Source of the DNA: Thiocystis violascens DSM 198
Lineage (GTDB): Bacteria; Pseudomonadota; Gammaproteobacteria; Chromatiales; Chromatiaceae
Length of the DNA stretch: 64,000 nt
Assembly (NCBI RefSeq): GCF_000227745.2
Contig: NC_018012.1
Coordinates: forward strand, 2,092,501 to 2,156,500
Direction: 5' to 3'
The translations under genes were made by a program, and so were the position numbers. Of the stretch, positions 39,101-45,832 are shown piece after piece. The notes under the pieces are model-generated. The model had not been told where the DNA came from, ran no database searches, and saw only the letters and a list, made by a program, of their open reading frames with translations. How positions within the stretch are numbered: position 1 is the first letter of the stretch; every line of letters starts with the position of its first letter.

Positions 39101-39685
39101 TTTACTGGTACCGGTGCGACCGCCTACATTGTCACAGGCGGTGCGGGGGCGGATAGGATTACAACTGGCACTGGTGCAGACACGATCATCCTCGGGCAAA
39201 CGAATGATTCGGTGACCGGTGGTACAGGAATTGACACCTTCCGAGTAGATGACGCAGGCGCTACATCTGATGTGATCCTAGACTTCACTGTAGGAGTCGG
39301 TGGAGATAGAATCCAAATCAGTGAAGCGCTTACGGCAGTTGCGGGAGTCAACACATTGGTTGCTGCAATTGGGACGACCGCGCAAGTGGCTACGCAGCTA
39401 GGTGTTGACGCTAATAACGTCAATGTTGCTGTAATTACTGACCTGGGCTATGCAAGCGCTGTCGCAGCGATCAATGCCTTAGATGCATCGACGGCGATTG
39501 CTGAGGCGGATGGTACGGTTCTTGTATTCTTCAACACGACTACAAGTCGCGCTGAAGTGTATTATGAGGCAAATATGACCACCGTTGGTGGCGTGACCCC
39601 AGAACAGCTAGCTACCCTTGATAACATCACGACACTTGCTGGTCTTACCGGCATCGTCGGTACGAATTTCGATGTTATAGCTTAG
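36176..39685 (+). CDS. Large secreted S-layer/RTX-like repeat protein, probable type I secretion substrate
   Basis: 1169 residues, acidic, very poor in Cys and Lys, rich in Thr/Ala/Gly/Asn/Asp, with no Sec signal. The N-terminus has three ~42-residue repeats (FDANYYLAQNGDVAQAV ... HYLMYGQFEGRNPNA) as in S-layer and adhesin proteins of bacteria. The rest is β-strand-repeat sequence with RTX-like nonapeptides (GDTIDGGDGADTLLLG; GGAGADRITTGTGADTIIL). The end (DVILDFTVGVGGDRIQIS, then a hydrophobic tail ending FDVIA) looks like a type I secretion signal. AAGGAAT lies before ATG. Likely exported by the ABC/HlyD pair at 28986-33022. The last ~800 bp are visibly less GC-rich than the first 2.5 kb. 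Confidence 0.82.
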   Translation: MALQTFDANYYLAQNGDVAQAVNAGFFTAEQHYLMYGQFEGRNPNAVFNTAGYVAANLDVVGAVPSVFNSYLQHFELYGVTEGRAPGANTFDEAAYLAANTDVADAVAAGIFTSGYEHFVLYGQAEGRPNGVVDDGTGGQTFTLTTNQDIFNGGANADIIRGVAGVQVGQQDQTTLNSSDILDGGAGDDSLVVNMTGPQYLGGATVKNIETLQIGTNLANDALTAFDMNVNQGAFEVTGVNTLTYDQITTNERLVVQNVVPVAAGGVSPTLVWANEAGSAAGTIATTYRQATIAGTADNQAVELRNVDAAQPLSQGTDDGTLLIAGGMETITITSSGTVAQNTLNNVQAVNAGVLNGVIYNDVGTGNNNVRADVLSNGTLTKVVLEGDTAIGRVAGVVSATNGLTNRVWAASPAAGLVDGDLGLTTAASSSNLLSVGSRVTEIDATTMTAAANVRFTAKTDGAATNVTFKGGEAGDYAEFELGNVTATGNAGADTFAFITRAAGVTNSTYGSGDTIDGGDGADTLLLGMNGVGTYTLSTTEFQNTTGIDVLDLRGAVNTVTVSSTLVDGADAGKFEIHTDRVVRTAVDNALNPAAGTTNGTEDALVNVINLTDLSGSQGVKFVGGSGSDRLVLDNAAFNQNMELNGGTEETSVGNVAGDYDTLTVIDNAVLDRTDIANASNFEGLVLVESGTGNTTFSLEMTEAFLLANTKASDLVFATTSINDTVFQIGTNNAANGNALEAGDVVSIDVTDLFNTATNAVKASVAARSIDTNVLTGAGVTVNYVYNGVTYATLAALTAALPTVGAAAVLNGNDAVGRVDVMGSAANVAGATGIVFTSGVGPQAVLGTNNNDTFTLSQADTVTGGDGLDTVTFNAGSGGAQVTLGGTGADTVTQNVSITDGVGILNMAAGGTLNIAANFGAAYDMNATAGNYVFGAATTVNVTAVQTGLTIENGATVTTTASAGGTFTLGTGGQTFTGTGATAYIVTGGAGADRITTGTGADTIILGQTNDSVTGGTGIDTFRVDDAGATSDVILDFTVGVGGDRIQISEALTAVAGVNTLVAAIGTTAQVATQLGVDANNVNVAVITDLGYASAVAAINALDASTAIAEADGTVLVFFNTTTSRAEVYYEANMTTVGGVTPEQLATLDNITTLAGLTGIVGTNFDVIA

Positions 39686-39705
39686 CAAGGTAGCAAGGTA
39701 GCAAG

Positions 39706-39903
39706 GTAGGATGGGTAGAGTGACCGCGGTACGACGTTGAAGATTGGGCACGGACGCCCGCCGGTCACGAAACCCATCGAACCACCGACCTTGATGAAAG
39801 ACTTGAACGCCCTCGGGGAACCGGGGGCGTTTTTTGTTGGGCGTGAATCTGCAACCTCGGCGCGTGGGATCGGTGGGTTTCGCTATCGCTCTACCCACCC
39901 TAC
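39706..39903 (+). repeat. REP/terminator mosaic element, copy 1 (198 bp)
   Basis: Starts GTAGGATGGGTAGA, with the left hairpin GTGACCG ... CGGTCAC and ATGGGT ... ACCCAT arms. An intrinsic terminator is in the middle. It ends in the inverted REP GGTGGGTTTCGC ... CTACCCACCCTAC. It is preceded by three tandem GCAAGGTA octamers beginning at the stop codon of the S-layer gene. Confidence 0.92.
39808..39835 (+). terminator. Intrinsic terminator inside mosaic element 1
   Basis: Arms CGCCCTCGG (39808-39816) and CCGGGGGCG (39821-39829), loop GGAA, then six T. It faces the same way as the S-layer gene, 123 bp after its stop, and probably ends its mRNA. Confidence 0.85.
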
Positions 39904-39981
39904 GCTACGCAAACCGGAGTGGGTTGTTACCGTGCGGAAATGCTATATTGGACGACATTGAATCTTGACGGACTCGACATC

Positions 39982-40059
39982 ATGACAACGATTTCCTTCG
40001 ACACTCATGAATTTGTGAAAAAACTGCAATCCGTGGGTTTTACGCAAGAACAAGCCGAG
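39982..40059 (+). pseudogene. Truncated 5' fragment of a DUF1640 gene (fragment 1)
   Basis: The first 26 codons (MTTISFDTHEFVKKLQSVGF...) are identical to the intact gene at 43912, including ~60 bp upstream. They end where the mosaic element begins (CAAGCCGAG, then CAAGGTAG). The upstream part is the uninterrupted version of the site that IS4 copy B entered at 42691. Confidence 0.85.
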
Positions 40060-40071
40060 CAAGGTAGCAAG

Positions 40072-40310
40072 GTAGGATGGGTAGAACGGCCACGGCACGA
40101 CGCTTCATGATTGGCACGGACGCCGATTGGCCGTGAAACCCATCGAACCACCGCGCTTGATGGAAGACTTGAACGCCCTCGGGAAACCGGGGGCGTTTTT
40201 TGTTGGGCGCGATTCTGAAACGTCGGCGCGTGGGTTCGATGGGTTTCACGGCCAATCGGCGTCCGTGCCAATCATGAAGCGTCGTGCCGTGGCCGTTCTA
40301 CCCATCCTAC
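40072..40310. repeat. REP/terminator mosaic element, copy 2, with two long hairpins (239 bp)
   Basis: Both ends carry the long REP form, with ACGGCCA/TGGCCGT arms in place of GTGACCG/CGGTCAC. The element is therefore nearly a perfect palindrome around its central terminator. Truncated copies of the same DUF1640 gene flank it in opposite orientations, so 39.98-40.40 kb is a large inverted repeat. Confidence 0.9.
40174..40201 (+). terminator. Intrinsic terminator inside mosaic element 2
   Basis: Arms CGCCCTCGG (40174-40182) and CCGGGGGCG (40187-40195), loop GAAA, six T. Confidence 0.85.
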
Positions 40311-40322
40311 CTTGCTACCTTG

Positions 40323-40400
40323 CTCGGCTTGTTCTTGCGTAAAACCCACGGATTGCAGTTTTTTCACAAATTCATGAGTGTCGAAGGAAATCGTTGTCAT
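40323..40400 (-). pseudogene. Truncated 5' fragment of a DUF1640 gene (fragment 2, inverted)
   Basis: The reverse complement of fragment 1: ATG at 40400, ending at the same CAAGCCGAG junction at 40323-40331 before the mosaic element. On its 5' side it runs to GTCGTCCAAT, directly against IS4 copy A. Confidence 0.85.
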
Positions 40401-40435
40401 GATGTCGAGTCCGTCAAGATGCAATGTCGTCCAAT

Positions 40436-41620
40436 CTCATCACCTATCAGTTACTCACGGGCATGAAAAGCGGGCAACGGGAGGTCGTTTTGAAGGCACC
40501 GCTTCAGACGGCGCAGGCCGCGCGTGAACCACGAGACCAGGCTACGATAGAGTTTCCTGAAGCTCCAATGCGCGGGGTCGTTCTGCGCCTGGACTTTTTT
40601 TCGAGTGGTGTCGGATCGTTCAGCCCCTCGTCTCGGCCGGCGCGAACACACCAGTACATGGCCAAGGCCATGATGAGCACCAGTCGCTCCAAACGCTCGG
40701 CATGCTGGAGTTGCGAATCCTCCAAGTCGAAGCCCCGGCCCTTGACGTCGGAGAACATCGGTTCGATGGCCCAGCGAGCAGCGTCGTCAAGCACGCTTGC
40801 CCGTGTCGGGGCGGCGTCCATGGCAATGATCCACGGCTCGGGGTGGCCATCCTCGTGCAGGATCCCGAGGTTCGTGATCACCCCCTGCGCAAACAGGCGC
40901 ACACCGGTGAAGTAACGTTCCGTCACCCCGTGTGCCAACGCGCCCGTCGTCGTCTCATCGCCCTGCCCGGTATCCGTTAGCACGTTGCTCTTCAGGCGCA
41001 GCCGGTAGCTCCAGCCCCGGGCTTGGAGCCACCCGAACAGGCCCGCCGACGGATAGAACCGGTCCGCCGATAGCAGCACGCGCGCCCCGGACGGCAGCCA
41101 GGCCAGGAGCGGCTCCAACACCACCTGCTGGCCCGCGAAGCCGAGATTGGCCGCCCCTTCCTCAGCCCGCCACGCCAGCGGTATCGCGCGATCACCCACC
41201 CGCAACGCCACCATCAGCAGCGCCATCCGATCACCCAAATCGGTTTGGTCCAGGCTCAACAACACCGTCTGACCATGGCTGGCCGCCTTCGCCAACTCCG
41301 CTCGTGCAAAGGGCTCAATCACCATTCCCGGACCCAACCGCGGATTCTTCAGCAAACGCCTCAGCCATTGCTCGCGCATGTCCTGCCGCTCGGTGTCCAA
41401 GGGCAGCAGATTGGCCAACTCCACCGTGTTCGGGGTTTGGCCTTCGATCATCGCCCCGACCGCCAACGCCAGCTTGCTCACCACCGTCTTGCGCAGACGC
41501 GGGTGCACCTCGCGCAGCCCGCACGCCACTTCATCAGCCAATCGTTTGACGCTTCCCATGATCCTCAATCACCTCAACATCGACTGAGCGGCAGTTTGCC
41601 AGAATGTGATAGGTGATGAG
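40436..41620 (-). mobile_element. IS4-family insertion sequence, 1185 bp (copy A)
   Basis: Ends in the 14-bp inverted repeats CTCATCACCTATCA / TGATAGGTGATGAG and carries one transposase. It is the inverted twin of 42691-43876. The flanks are not direct repeats: GTCGTCCAAT on the left and its complement ATTGGACGAC on the right, continuing as inverted copies of the DUF1640 gene start. A simple insertion would not give this; a rearrangement must have followed. Confidence 0.9.
40504..41559 (-). CDS. IS4-family DDE transposase (intact)
   Basis: About 351 residues from ATG 41559 (TTG 41568 is also possible). RNase H-like DDE core: first Asp in VLLSLDQTDLGDRM (~105), second in RVLLSADRFYPSAG (~168), Glu in AARWAIEPMFSDVKGRGFDL (~275), followed by the YREK-like helix LERLVLIMALAMYW. 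The last ~35 residues are basic and low in complexity. Compared with copy B the frame is intact, so this copy could supply transposase to both. Confidence 0.88.
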   Translation of the reverse strand: MGSVKRLADEVACGLREVHPRLRKTVVSKLALAVGAMIEGQTPNTVELANLLPLDTERQDMREQWLRRLLKNPRLGPGMVIEPFARAELAKAASHGQTVLLSLDQTDLGDRMALLMVALRVGDRAIPLAWRAEEGAANLGFAGQQVVLEPLLAWLPSGARVLLSADRFYPSAGLFGWLQARGWSYRLRLKSNVLTDTGQGDETTTGALAHGVTERYFTGVRLFAQGVITNLGILHEDGHPEPWIIAMDAAPTRASVLDDAARWAIEPMFSDVKGRGFDLEDSQLQHAERLERLVLIMALAMYWCVRAGRDEGLNDPTPLEKKSRRRTTPRIGASGNSIVAWSRGSRAACAV

Positions 41621-41655
41621 ATTGGACGACATTGCATCTTGACGGACTCGACATC

Positions 41656-41729
41656 ATGACAACGATTTCCTTCGACACTCATGAATTTGTGAAAAAACTG
41701 CAATCCGTGGGTTTTACGCAAGAACAAGC
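41656..41729 (+). pseudogene. Truncated 5' fragment of a DUF1640 gene (fragment 3)
   Basis: Same first codons as the gene at 43912, running directly from the right end of IS4 copy A. It is cut by mosaic element 3 four to five bases earlier than fragments 1 and 2 (CAAG, then CAAGGTAG). Confidence 0.85.
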
Positions 41730-41732
41730 AAG

Positions 41733-41866
41733 GTAGGATGGGTAGAGTGACCGCGGTACGACGTTGAAGATTGGGCACGGACGCCCGCCGGTCACGAAAC
41801 CCATCGAACCACCGGCCTTGATGAAAGACTTGAACGCCCTCGGGAAACCGGGGGCGTTTTTTGTTG
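41733..41866 (+). repeat. REP/terminator mosaic element, copy 3 (left part only)
   Basis: GTAG head, long left hairpin and terminator are present. The right inverted REP is missing and the sequence changes after TTTTTTGTTG to the upstream region of the DUF4160 gene. Confidence 0.88.
41835..41862 (+). terminator. Intrinsic terminator inside mosaic element 3
   Basis: Arms CGCCCTCGG (41835-41843) and CCGGGGGCG (41848-41856), loop GAAA, six T. Confidence 0.83.
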
Positions 41867-41914
41867 AGAACATGGCTATACTCTCGACAAACCAAGAGAT
41901 TGACGATTGAGAAG

Positions 41915-42184
41915 ATGCCGACAATCAGCATGTTTTACGGAATTCTTGTCACAATCCTTTTCGAGGATAACGACCGCCATCATTTACCTCATATTCATGT
42001 TCGTTATCAGGGTCAAAAAGCGTCCATCGCCATTGAAGACGGACGTATTCTTGCCGGAGATTTTCCACGAAAACAACTGAGAATGGTCCAGGCTTGGGTG
42101 GAAATCCATCGCGATGAGTTATTGGCGGATTGGGAGCTTGCCGTCCAGGGCGACCCCCCCTTTAAAATCGCACCCCTTCAGTGA
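41915..42184 (+). CDS. DUF4160 family protein (toxin-antitoxin-like pair 1)
   Basis: 89 residues. The DUF4160 signature is clear: MPTISMFYGILVTIL, HHLPHIHVRYQGQKASIAIE with the conserved His pair, RILAGDFPRKQLRMVQAWVE and the C-terminal helix. DUF4160 genes are usually next to DUF2442 genes and the pair is predicted, not proven, to be a toxin-antitoxin module. ATG 41915 is at the conserved start. DUF2442 follows by 9 bp. Confidence 0.88.
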   Translation: MPTISMFYGILVTILFEDNDRHHLPHIHVRYQGQKASIAIEDGRILAGDFPRKQLRMVQAWVEIHRDELLADWELAVQGDPPFKIAPLQ

Positions 42185-42193
42185 GTTAACGCC

Positions 42194-42439
42194 ATGGATC
42201 AGCTACTTGACGTAACGTCTGTGCGGGTAAAACCCGATTATCATCTCGAACTGGTATTCGAAAACGGCGAGCGCCGCCTTTTCGATATGTCTTCTTACAT
42301 GGATAAAAAACCGTTTATCCGATTGAAACCATTATCGCTTTTTGCTTGTGCTTCGATCGATTACGGAACGGTGGTCTGGCCGGGCGACATCGATATTGCG
42401 CCTGAAACGCTGTATGACCGCTCGATCCCGTTGGGTTAA
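42194..42439 (+). CDS. DUF2442 family protein (partner of pair 1)
   Basis: 81 residues of the small DUF2442 fold: LDVTSVRVKPDYHLELVFEN, GERRLFDMSSYM and the conserved end YGTVVWPGDIDIAPETLYDR. It probably acts with the DUF4160 protein just upstream. The stop codon is six bases before mosaic element 4 (TTAAGCAAG, GTAG), whose terminator would end the two-gene mRNA. Confidence 0.88.
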   Translation: MDQLLDVTSVRVKPDYHLELVFENGERRLFDMSSYMDKKPFIRLKPLSLFACASIDYGTVVWPGDIDIAPETLYDRSIPLG

Positions 42440-42444
42440 GCAAG

Positions 42445-42642
42445 GTAGGATGGGTAGAGTGACCGCGGTACGACGTTGAAGATTGGGCACGGACGCTTGC
42501 CGGTCACGAAACCCATCGAACCACCGACCTTGATGAAAGACTTGAACGCCCTCGGGAAACCGGGGGCGTTTTTTGTTGGGCGTGAATCTGCAACCTCGGC
42601 GCGTGGGATCGGTGGGTTTCGCTATCGCTCTACCCACCCTAC
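42445..42642 (+). repeat. REP/terminator mosaic element, copy 4 (198 bp)
   Basis: Full length, almost identical to copy 1, including the same right REP and the same ~45 bp that follow (gcaaaccggagtgggttgtt ...). The element and the DUF1640 promoter region have thus been duplicated together. Confidence 0.92.
42547..42574 (+). terminator. Intrinsic terminator inside mosaic element 4
   Basis: Arms CGCCCTCGG (42547-42555) and CCGGGGGCG (42560-42568), loop GAAA, six T; 108 bp after the DUF2442 stop. Confidence 0.85.
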
Positions 42643-42690
42643 GCAAACCGGAGTGGGTTGTTGCCGTGCGGAAATGCTATATTGGACGAC

Positions 42691-43876
42691 CTCATCACCT
42701 ATCACATTCTGGCAAACTGCCGCTCAGGCGATGTTGAGTGGAGTGAGGATCATGGGAAGCGTCAAACGATTGGCTGATGAAGTGGCGCGCGGGCTGCGCG
42801 AGGTACATCCGCGCCTGCGCAAGACGGTGGTGAACAAGCTGGCGCTGGCGGTCGGGGCGATGATCGAAGGCCAAACCCCGAACACGGTGGAGTTGGCCAA
42901 TCTGCTGCCCTTGGACACCGAGCGGCAGGATCTGCGCGAGCAATGGCTGAGGCGTTTGCTGAAGAATCCGCGGTTGGGTCCGGGGATGGTGATCGAGCCC
43001 TTTGCGCGAGCGGAGTTGGCGAAGGCGGCCAGCCATGGTCAGACGGTGTTGTTGAGCCTGGACCAAACCGATTTGGGTGATCGGATGGCGCTGCTGATGG
43101 TGGCGTTGCGGGTGGGTGATCGCGCGATACCGCTGGCGTGGCGGGCTGAGGAAGGGGCGGCCAATCTCGGCTTCGCGGGCCAGCAGGTGGTGTTGGAGCC
43201 GCTCCTGGCCTGGGCTGCCGTCCGGGGCGCGCGTGCTGCTATCGGCGGACCGGTTCTATCCGTCGGCGGGCCTGTTCGGGTGGCTCCAAGCCCGGGGCTG
43301 GAGCTACCGGCTGCGCCTGAAGAGCAACGTGCTAACGGATACCGGGCAGGGCGATGAGACGACGACGGGCGCGTTGGCACACGGGGTGACGGAACGTTAC
43401 TTCACCGGTGTGCGCCTGTTTGCGCAGGGGGTGATCACGAACCTCGGGATCCTGCACGAGGATGGCCACCCCGAGCCGTGGATCATTGCCATGGACGCCG
43501 CCCCGACACGGGCAAGCGTGCTTGACGACGCTGCTCGCTGGGCCATCGAACCGATGTTCTCCGACGTCAAGGGCCGGGGCTTCGACTTGGAGGATTCGCA
43601 ACTCCAGCATGCCGAGCGTTTGGAGCGACTGGTGCTCATCATGGCCTTGGCCATGTACTGGTGTGTTCGCGCCGGCCGAGACGAGGGGCTGAACGATCCG
43701 ACACCACTCGAAAAAAAGTCCAGGCGCAGAACGACCCCGCGCATTGGAGCTTCAGGAAACTCTATCGTAGCCTGGTCTCGTGGTTCACGCGCGGCCTGCG
43801 CCGTCTGAAGCGGTGCCTTCAAAACGACCTCCCGTTGCCCGCTTTTCATGCCCGTGAGTAACTGATAGGTGATGAG
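42691..43876 (+). mobile_element. IS4-family insertion sequence, 1186 bp (copy B)
   Basis: Same 14-bp inverted repeats as copy A, opposite orientation. It is flanked by a perfect 10-bp target duplication ATTGGACGAC (42681-42690 and 43877-43886), the size expected for IS4. The uninterrupted target with a single ATTGGACGAC is at 39947-39956. The insertion separates the DUF1640 gene at 43912 from its upstream region. Confidence 0.94.
42752..43808 (+). pseudogene. IS4-family transposase, frameshifted (copy B)
   Basis: From ATG 42752 it matches copy A until an extra G in the run near 43213 (cctggcctgGgctgcc) shifts the frame. The second part, from ARVLLSADRFYPSAG, continues to TGA 43806-43808. 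The first catalytic Asp is therefore separated from the second Asp and the Glu. Only a few other substitutions distinguish it from copy A. Confidence 0.88.
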
Positions 43877-43911
43877 ATTGGACGACATTGCATCTTGACG
43901 GACTCGACATC

Positions 43912-44172
43912 ATGACAACGATTTCCTTCGACACTCATGAATTTGTGAAAAAACTGCAATCCGTGGGTTTTACGCAAGAACAAGCCGAGGTATTTGCCAC
44001 TGAGCATCGGCGGATTGTTGATGACACGTTGGTCACAAAAGACCACTTGGATATGCCTTTGCGTGAACTCGAAATGCGTTTGCGTGAGCTTGAATATCGC
44101 TTGATTATTAAAATGGGCGCCATGATGATGGCGGCCGTTTTTTCTATTGCGGCACTGGTGAAATTTCTTTAA
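43912..44172 (+). CDS. DUF1640-like coiled-coil membrane protein
   Basis: 86 residues: an N-terminal FDTHEFVKKLQSVGFTQEQA motif, a heptad-repeat middle (LRELEMRLRELEYRL) and a C-terminal span (GAMMMAAVFSIAALVKFL). This matches the bacterial DUF1640/CCDC90-like family, related to a mitochondrial calcium uniporter regulator; the bacterial role is unknown. Three truncated copies of its 5' end are at 39982, 40323 and 41656, and a full paralogue is at 46681. Its own promoter region is cut off by IS4 copy B. Confidence 0.85.
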   Translation: MTTISFDTHEFVKKLQSVGFTQEQAEVFATEHRRIVDDTLVTKDHLDMPLRELEMRLRELEYRLIIKMGAMMMAAVFSIAALVKFL

Positions 44173-44191
44173 CGGGAGATCTGTGAGCAAG

Positions 44192-44355
44192 GTAGGATGG
44201 GTAGAGTGACCGCGGTACGACGTTGAATATTGGGCACGGACGCCCGCCGGTCACGAAACCCATCGAACCACCGACCTTGATGAAAGACTTGAACGCCCTC
44301 GGGAAACCGGGGGCGTTTTTTGTTGGGTGTGAATCCGATGCGTCGGCGCATGAGC
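44192..44355 (+). repeat. REP/terminator mosaic element, copy 5 (right end lost)
   Basis: GTAG head 20 bases after the DUF1640 stop, left hairpin and terminator intact; the sequence departs after about 44355 and the inverted right REP is missing. Confidence 0.88.
44294..44321 (+). terminator. Intrinsic terminator inside mosaic element 5
   Basis: Arms CGCCCTCGG (44294-44302) and CCGGGGGCG (44307-44315), loop GAAA, six T; 122 bp after the DUF1640 stop. Confidence 0.85.
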
Positions 44356-44410
44356 AGTTCCCAGTTCCGGACAGTTCCAGTTCCGGCAGTTCCGGCAGTT
44401 CCGGGGACAG
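44354..44410 (+). repeat. Short cagttccgg tandem repeats
   Basis: Six imperfect copies of the nonamer cagttccgg and shortened forms follow mosaic element 5. The rest, to 44562, holds no supported gene and should carry the promoter of the next pair. Confidence 0.75.
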
Positions 44411-44562
44411 TTTACTTAATCCCTAGACGAATCCAGCAAACTCATGCACGACCTTTCTAACGCGGCTATACTTTACGCATCCTGCTTCATCGATTGCTTG
44501 AGATTGCTCGTCATGATCAACCTCGCATCGTCATTTCGTGATCATTCGCATGGGATTGATTG

Positions 44563-44805
44563 ATGCCAGTCGTTTTACGTTTGGACGGATTCAAATTTTT
44601 CTTCTATGCAAACGAGGGTAATCCACGCGAGCCTGCTCATATTCACATCAGAAAGTCCGGCGCTGAAGCGAAGTTTTGGCTAGAACCTCAAGTACAACTC
44701 GCTAGAAATGACGGTTTCGATGCCCCAACATTGCGGCGCATCGCTGGATTCGTGGCAAGCCATCAAACGCAATTAAAGAGAAATTGGCATGAATACTTTA
44801 CCTAA
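44563..44805 (+). CDS. DUF4160 family protein (toxin-antitoxin-like pair 2)
   Basis: 80 residues of a different DUF4160 branch: LRLDGFKFFFYANEGNPREP, AHIHIRKSGAEAKFWLEPQV with the conserved His, and a final helix (LRRIAGFVASHQTQLKRNWH). It is only distantly similar to the pair-1 protein, so the two pairs are independent acquisitions rather than a recent duplication. It overlaps the DUF2442 gene by 17 bp. Confidence 0.87.
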   Translation: MPVVLRLDGFKFFFYANEGNPREPAHIHIRKSGAEAKFWLEPQVQLARNDGFDAPTLRRIAGFVASHQTQLKRNWHEYFT

Positions 44806-45037
44806 ATCTGCTCGAACCGATGAAAACAACCTATGGGTTGAATTGCATGACGGGCGCACGCTTGGCGTTCCGCTGGCATGGTTTCCTCGCTTGCTTGCGG
44901 CGACTCCCGAACAACGTAATGATTTTGAACTCAGCCCGCAGGGAATTCATTGGGACACGCTGAATGAAGATATTTCAATTGAGGGGTTGCTCAACGGCGA
45001 GGGAGATATGACCCATCATCGCCGTGAAGCCGCGTAG
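44789..45037 (+). CDS. DUF2442 family protein (partner of pair 2)
   Basis: 82 residues: WVELHDGRTLGVPLAWFPRL, ATPEQRNDFELSPQGIHWDT and LNEDISIEGLLNGEG, the typical DUF2442 order. The overlap with the DUF4160 gene implies coupled translation. The stop codon merges into three GCAAGGTA octamers and mosaic element 6. Confidence 0.88.
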   Translation: MNTLPKSARTDENNLWVELHDGRTLGVPLAWFPRLLAATPEQRNDFELSPQGIHWDTLNEDISIEGLLNGEGDMTHHRREAA

Positions 45038-45057
45038 CAAGGTAGCAAGGTAGCAAG

Positions 45058-45255
45058 GTAGGATGGGTAGAGTGACCGCGGTACGACGTTGAAGATTGGG
45101 ACGGACGCCCGCCGGTCACGAAACCCATCGAACCACCGACCTTGATGAAAGACTTGAACGCCCTCGGGAAACCGGGGGCGTTTTTTTGTTGGGCGTGAAT
45201 TTGCAACCTCGGCGCGTGGGATCGGTGGGTTTCGCTATCGCTCTACCCACCCTAC
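45058..45255 (+). repeat. REP/terminator mosaic element, copy 6, on the 3' side of the RAYT gene
   Basis: A full-length element whose right REP (CTCTACCCACCCTAC) ends 12 bp from the stop of the RAYT gene. On the RAYT strand this REP reads GTAGGGTGGGTAGAGC, pointing away from the gene. Confidence 0.92.
45159..45187 (+). terminator. Intrinsic terminator inside mosaic element 6
   Basis: Arms CGCCCTCGG (45159-45167) and CCGGGGGCG (45172-45180), loop GAAA, seven T; 122 bp after the DUF2442 stop. Confidence 0.85.
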
Positions 45256-45266
45256 GATCGAACGGG

Positions 45267-45806
45267 TCAATCGTCTTCGTCGGGGGGGAGCGTGAATGGA
45301 TTGCTGTCGTCGGTATGCCAATCGGCGGGATAAACGCCTTGGCGCACGGCGCGATGGAATGATGAATACGGCCACTCGTGGGGGTGCGCGACGTATCGAT
45401 GTTTGACTGGGTTGTAATGAATGTAATCGAATCGATGGTTGAATCCGCGTTGATTGCGGACGGTGTGTTCCCAAAACCGCCGCTGCCAAATTCCGCGTTC
45501 GCCCTTGGATTGCCGACTGGCCGAAATCCGTTCGCCCTTGGGAATGGCGCGCGAAAATGCCGCCTTGATCTGACGCCATCGCAGGCTGTAATCGCTATCC
45601 CCCGGCGGCAACGTCCACAACGTATGCAAATGATTGGGCATGATCACGATCGCATCGATGGTGAACGGATGCGCCGTCATCACGGAACGAAACGCCGCCC
45701 GCAACACCGCCACCTGCTCCACCAACAACCGACTTTCCGGATCGCGCAACTTCACCGTAAACCAATACGTCCCGCCAGCCACCCGTAATCGTCGATAATT
45801 TGGCAT
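45267..45806 (-). CDS. REP-associated tyrosine transposase (RAYT, TnpA-REP)
   Basis: 179 residues of the Y1 HUH transposase superfamily that excises and copies REP sequences as single strands. Visible motifs: the N-terminal RRLRVAGGTYWFTVKL, the histidine motif AIVIMPNHLHTLWTLP (family form MPNHxH), the basic helix FWEHTVRNQRGFNHRFDYIH, the catalytic Tyr region YIHYNPVKHRYV and the RAYT tail WPYSSFHRAVRQGVYPADW. It is the only minus-strand gene in the 41.9-46.9 kb stretch and is bracketed by mosaic elements 6 and 7, as RAYT genes are by their own REPs. Confidence 0.93.
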   Translation of the reverse strand: MPNYRRLRVAGGTYWFTVKLRDPESRLLVEQVAVLRAAFRSVMTAHPFTIDAIVIMPNHLHTLWTLPPGDSDYSLRWRQIKAAFSRAIPKGERISASRQSKGERGIWQRRFWEHTVRNQRGFNHRFDYIHYNPVKHRYVAHPHEWPYSSFHRAVRQGVYPADWHTDDSNPFTLPPDEDD

Positions 45807-45832
45807 GTTCGTTTGCCCTTAAAATTAGCAAA

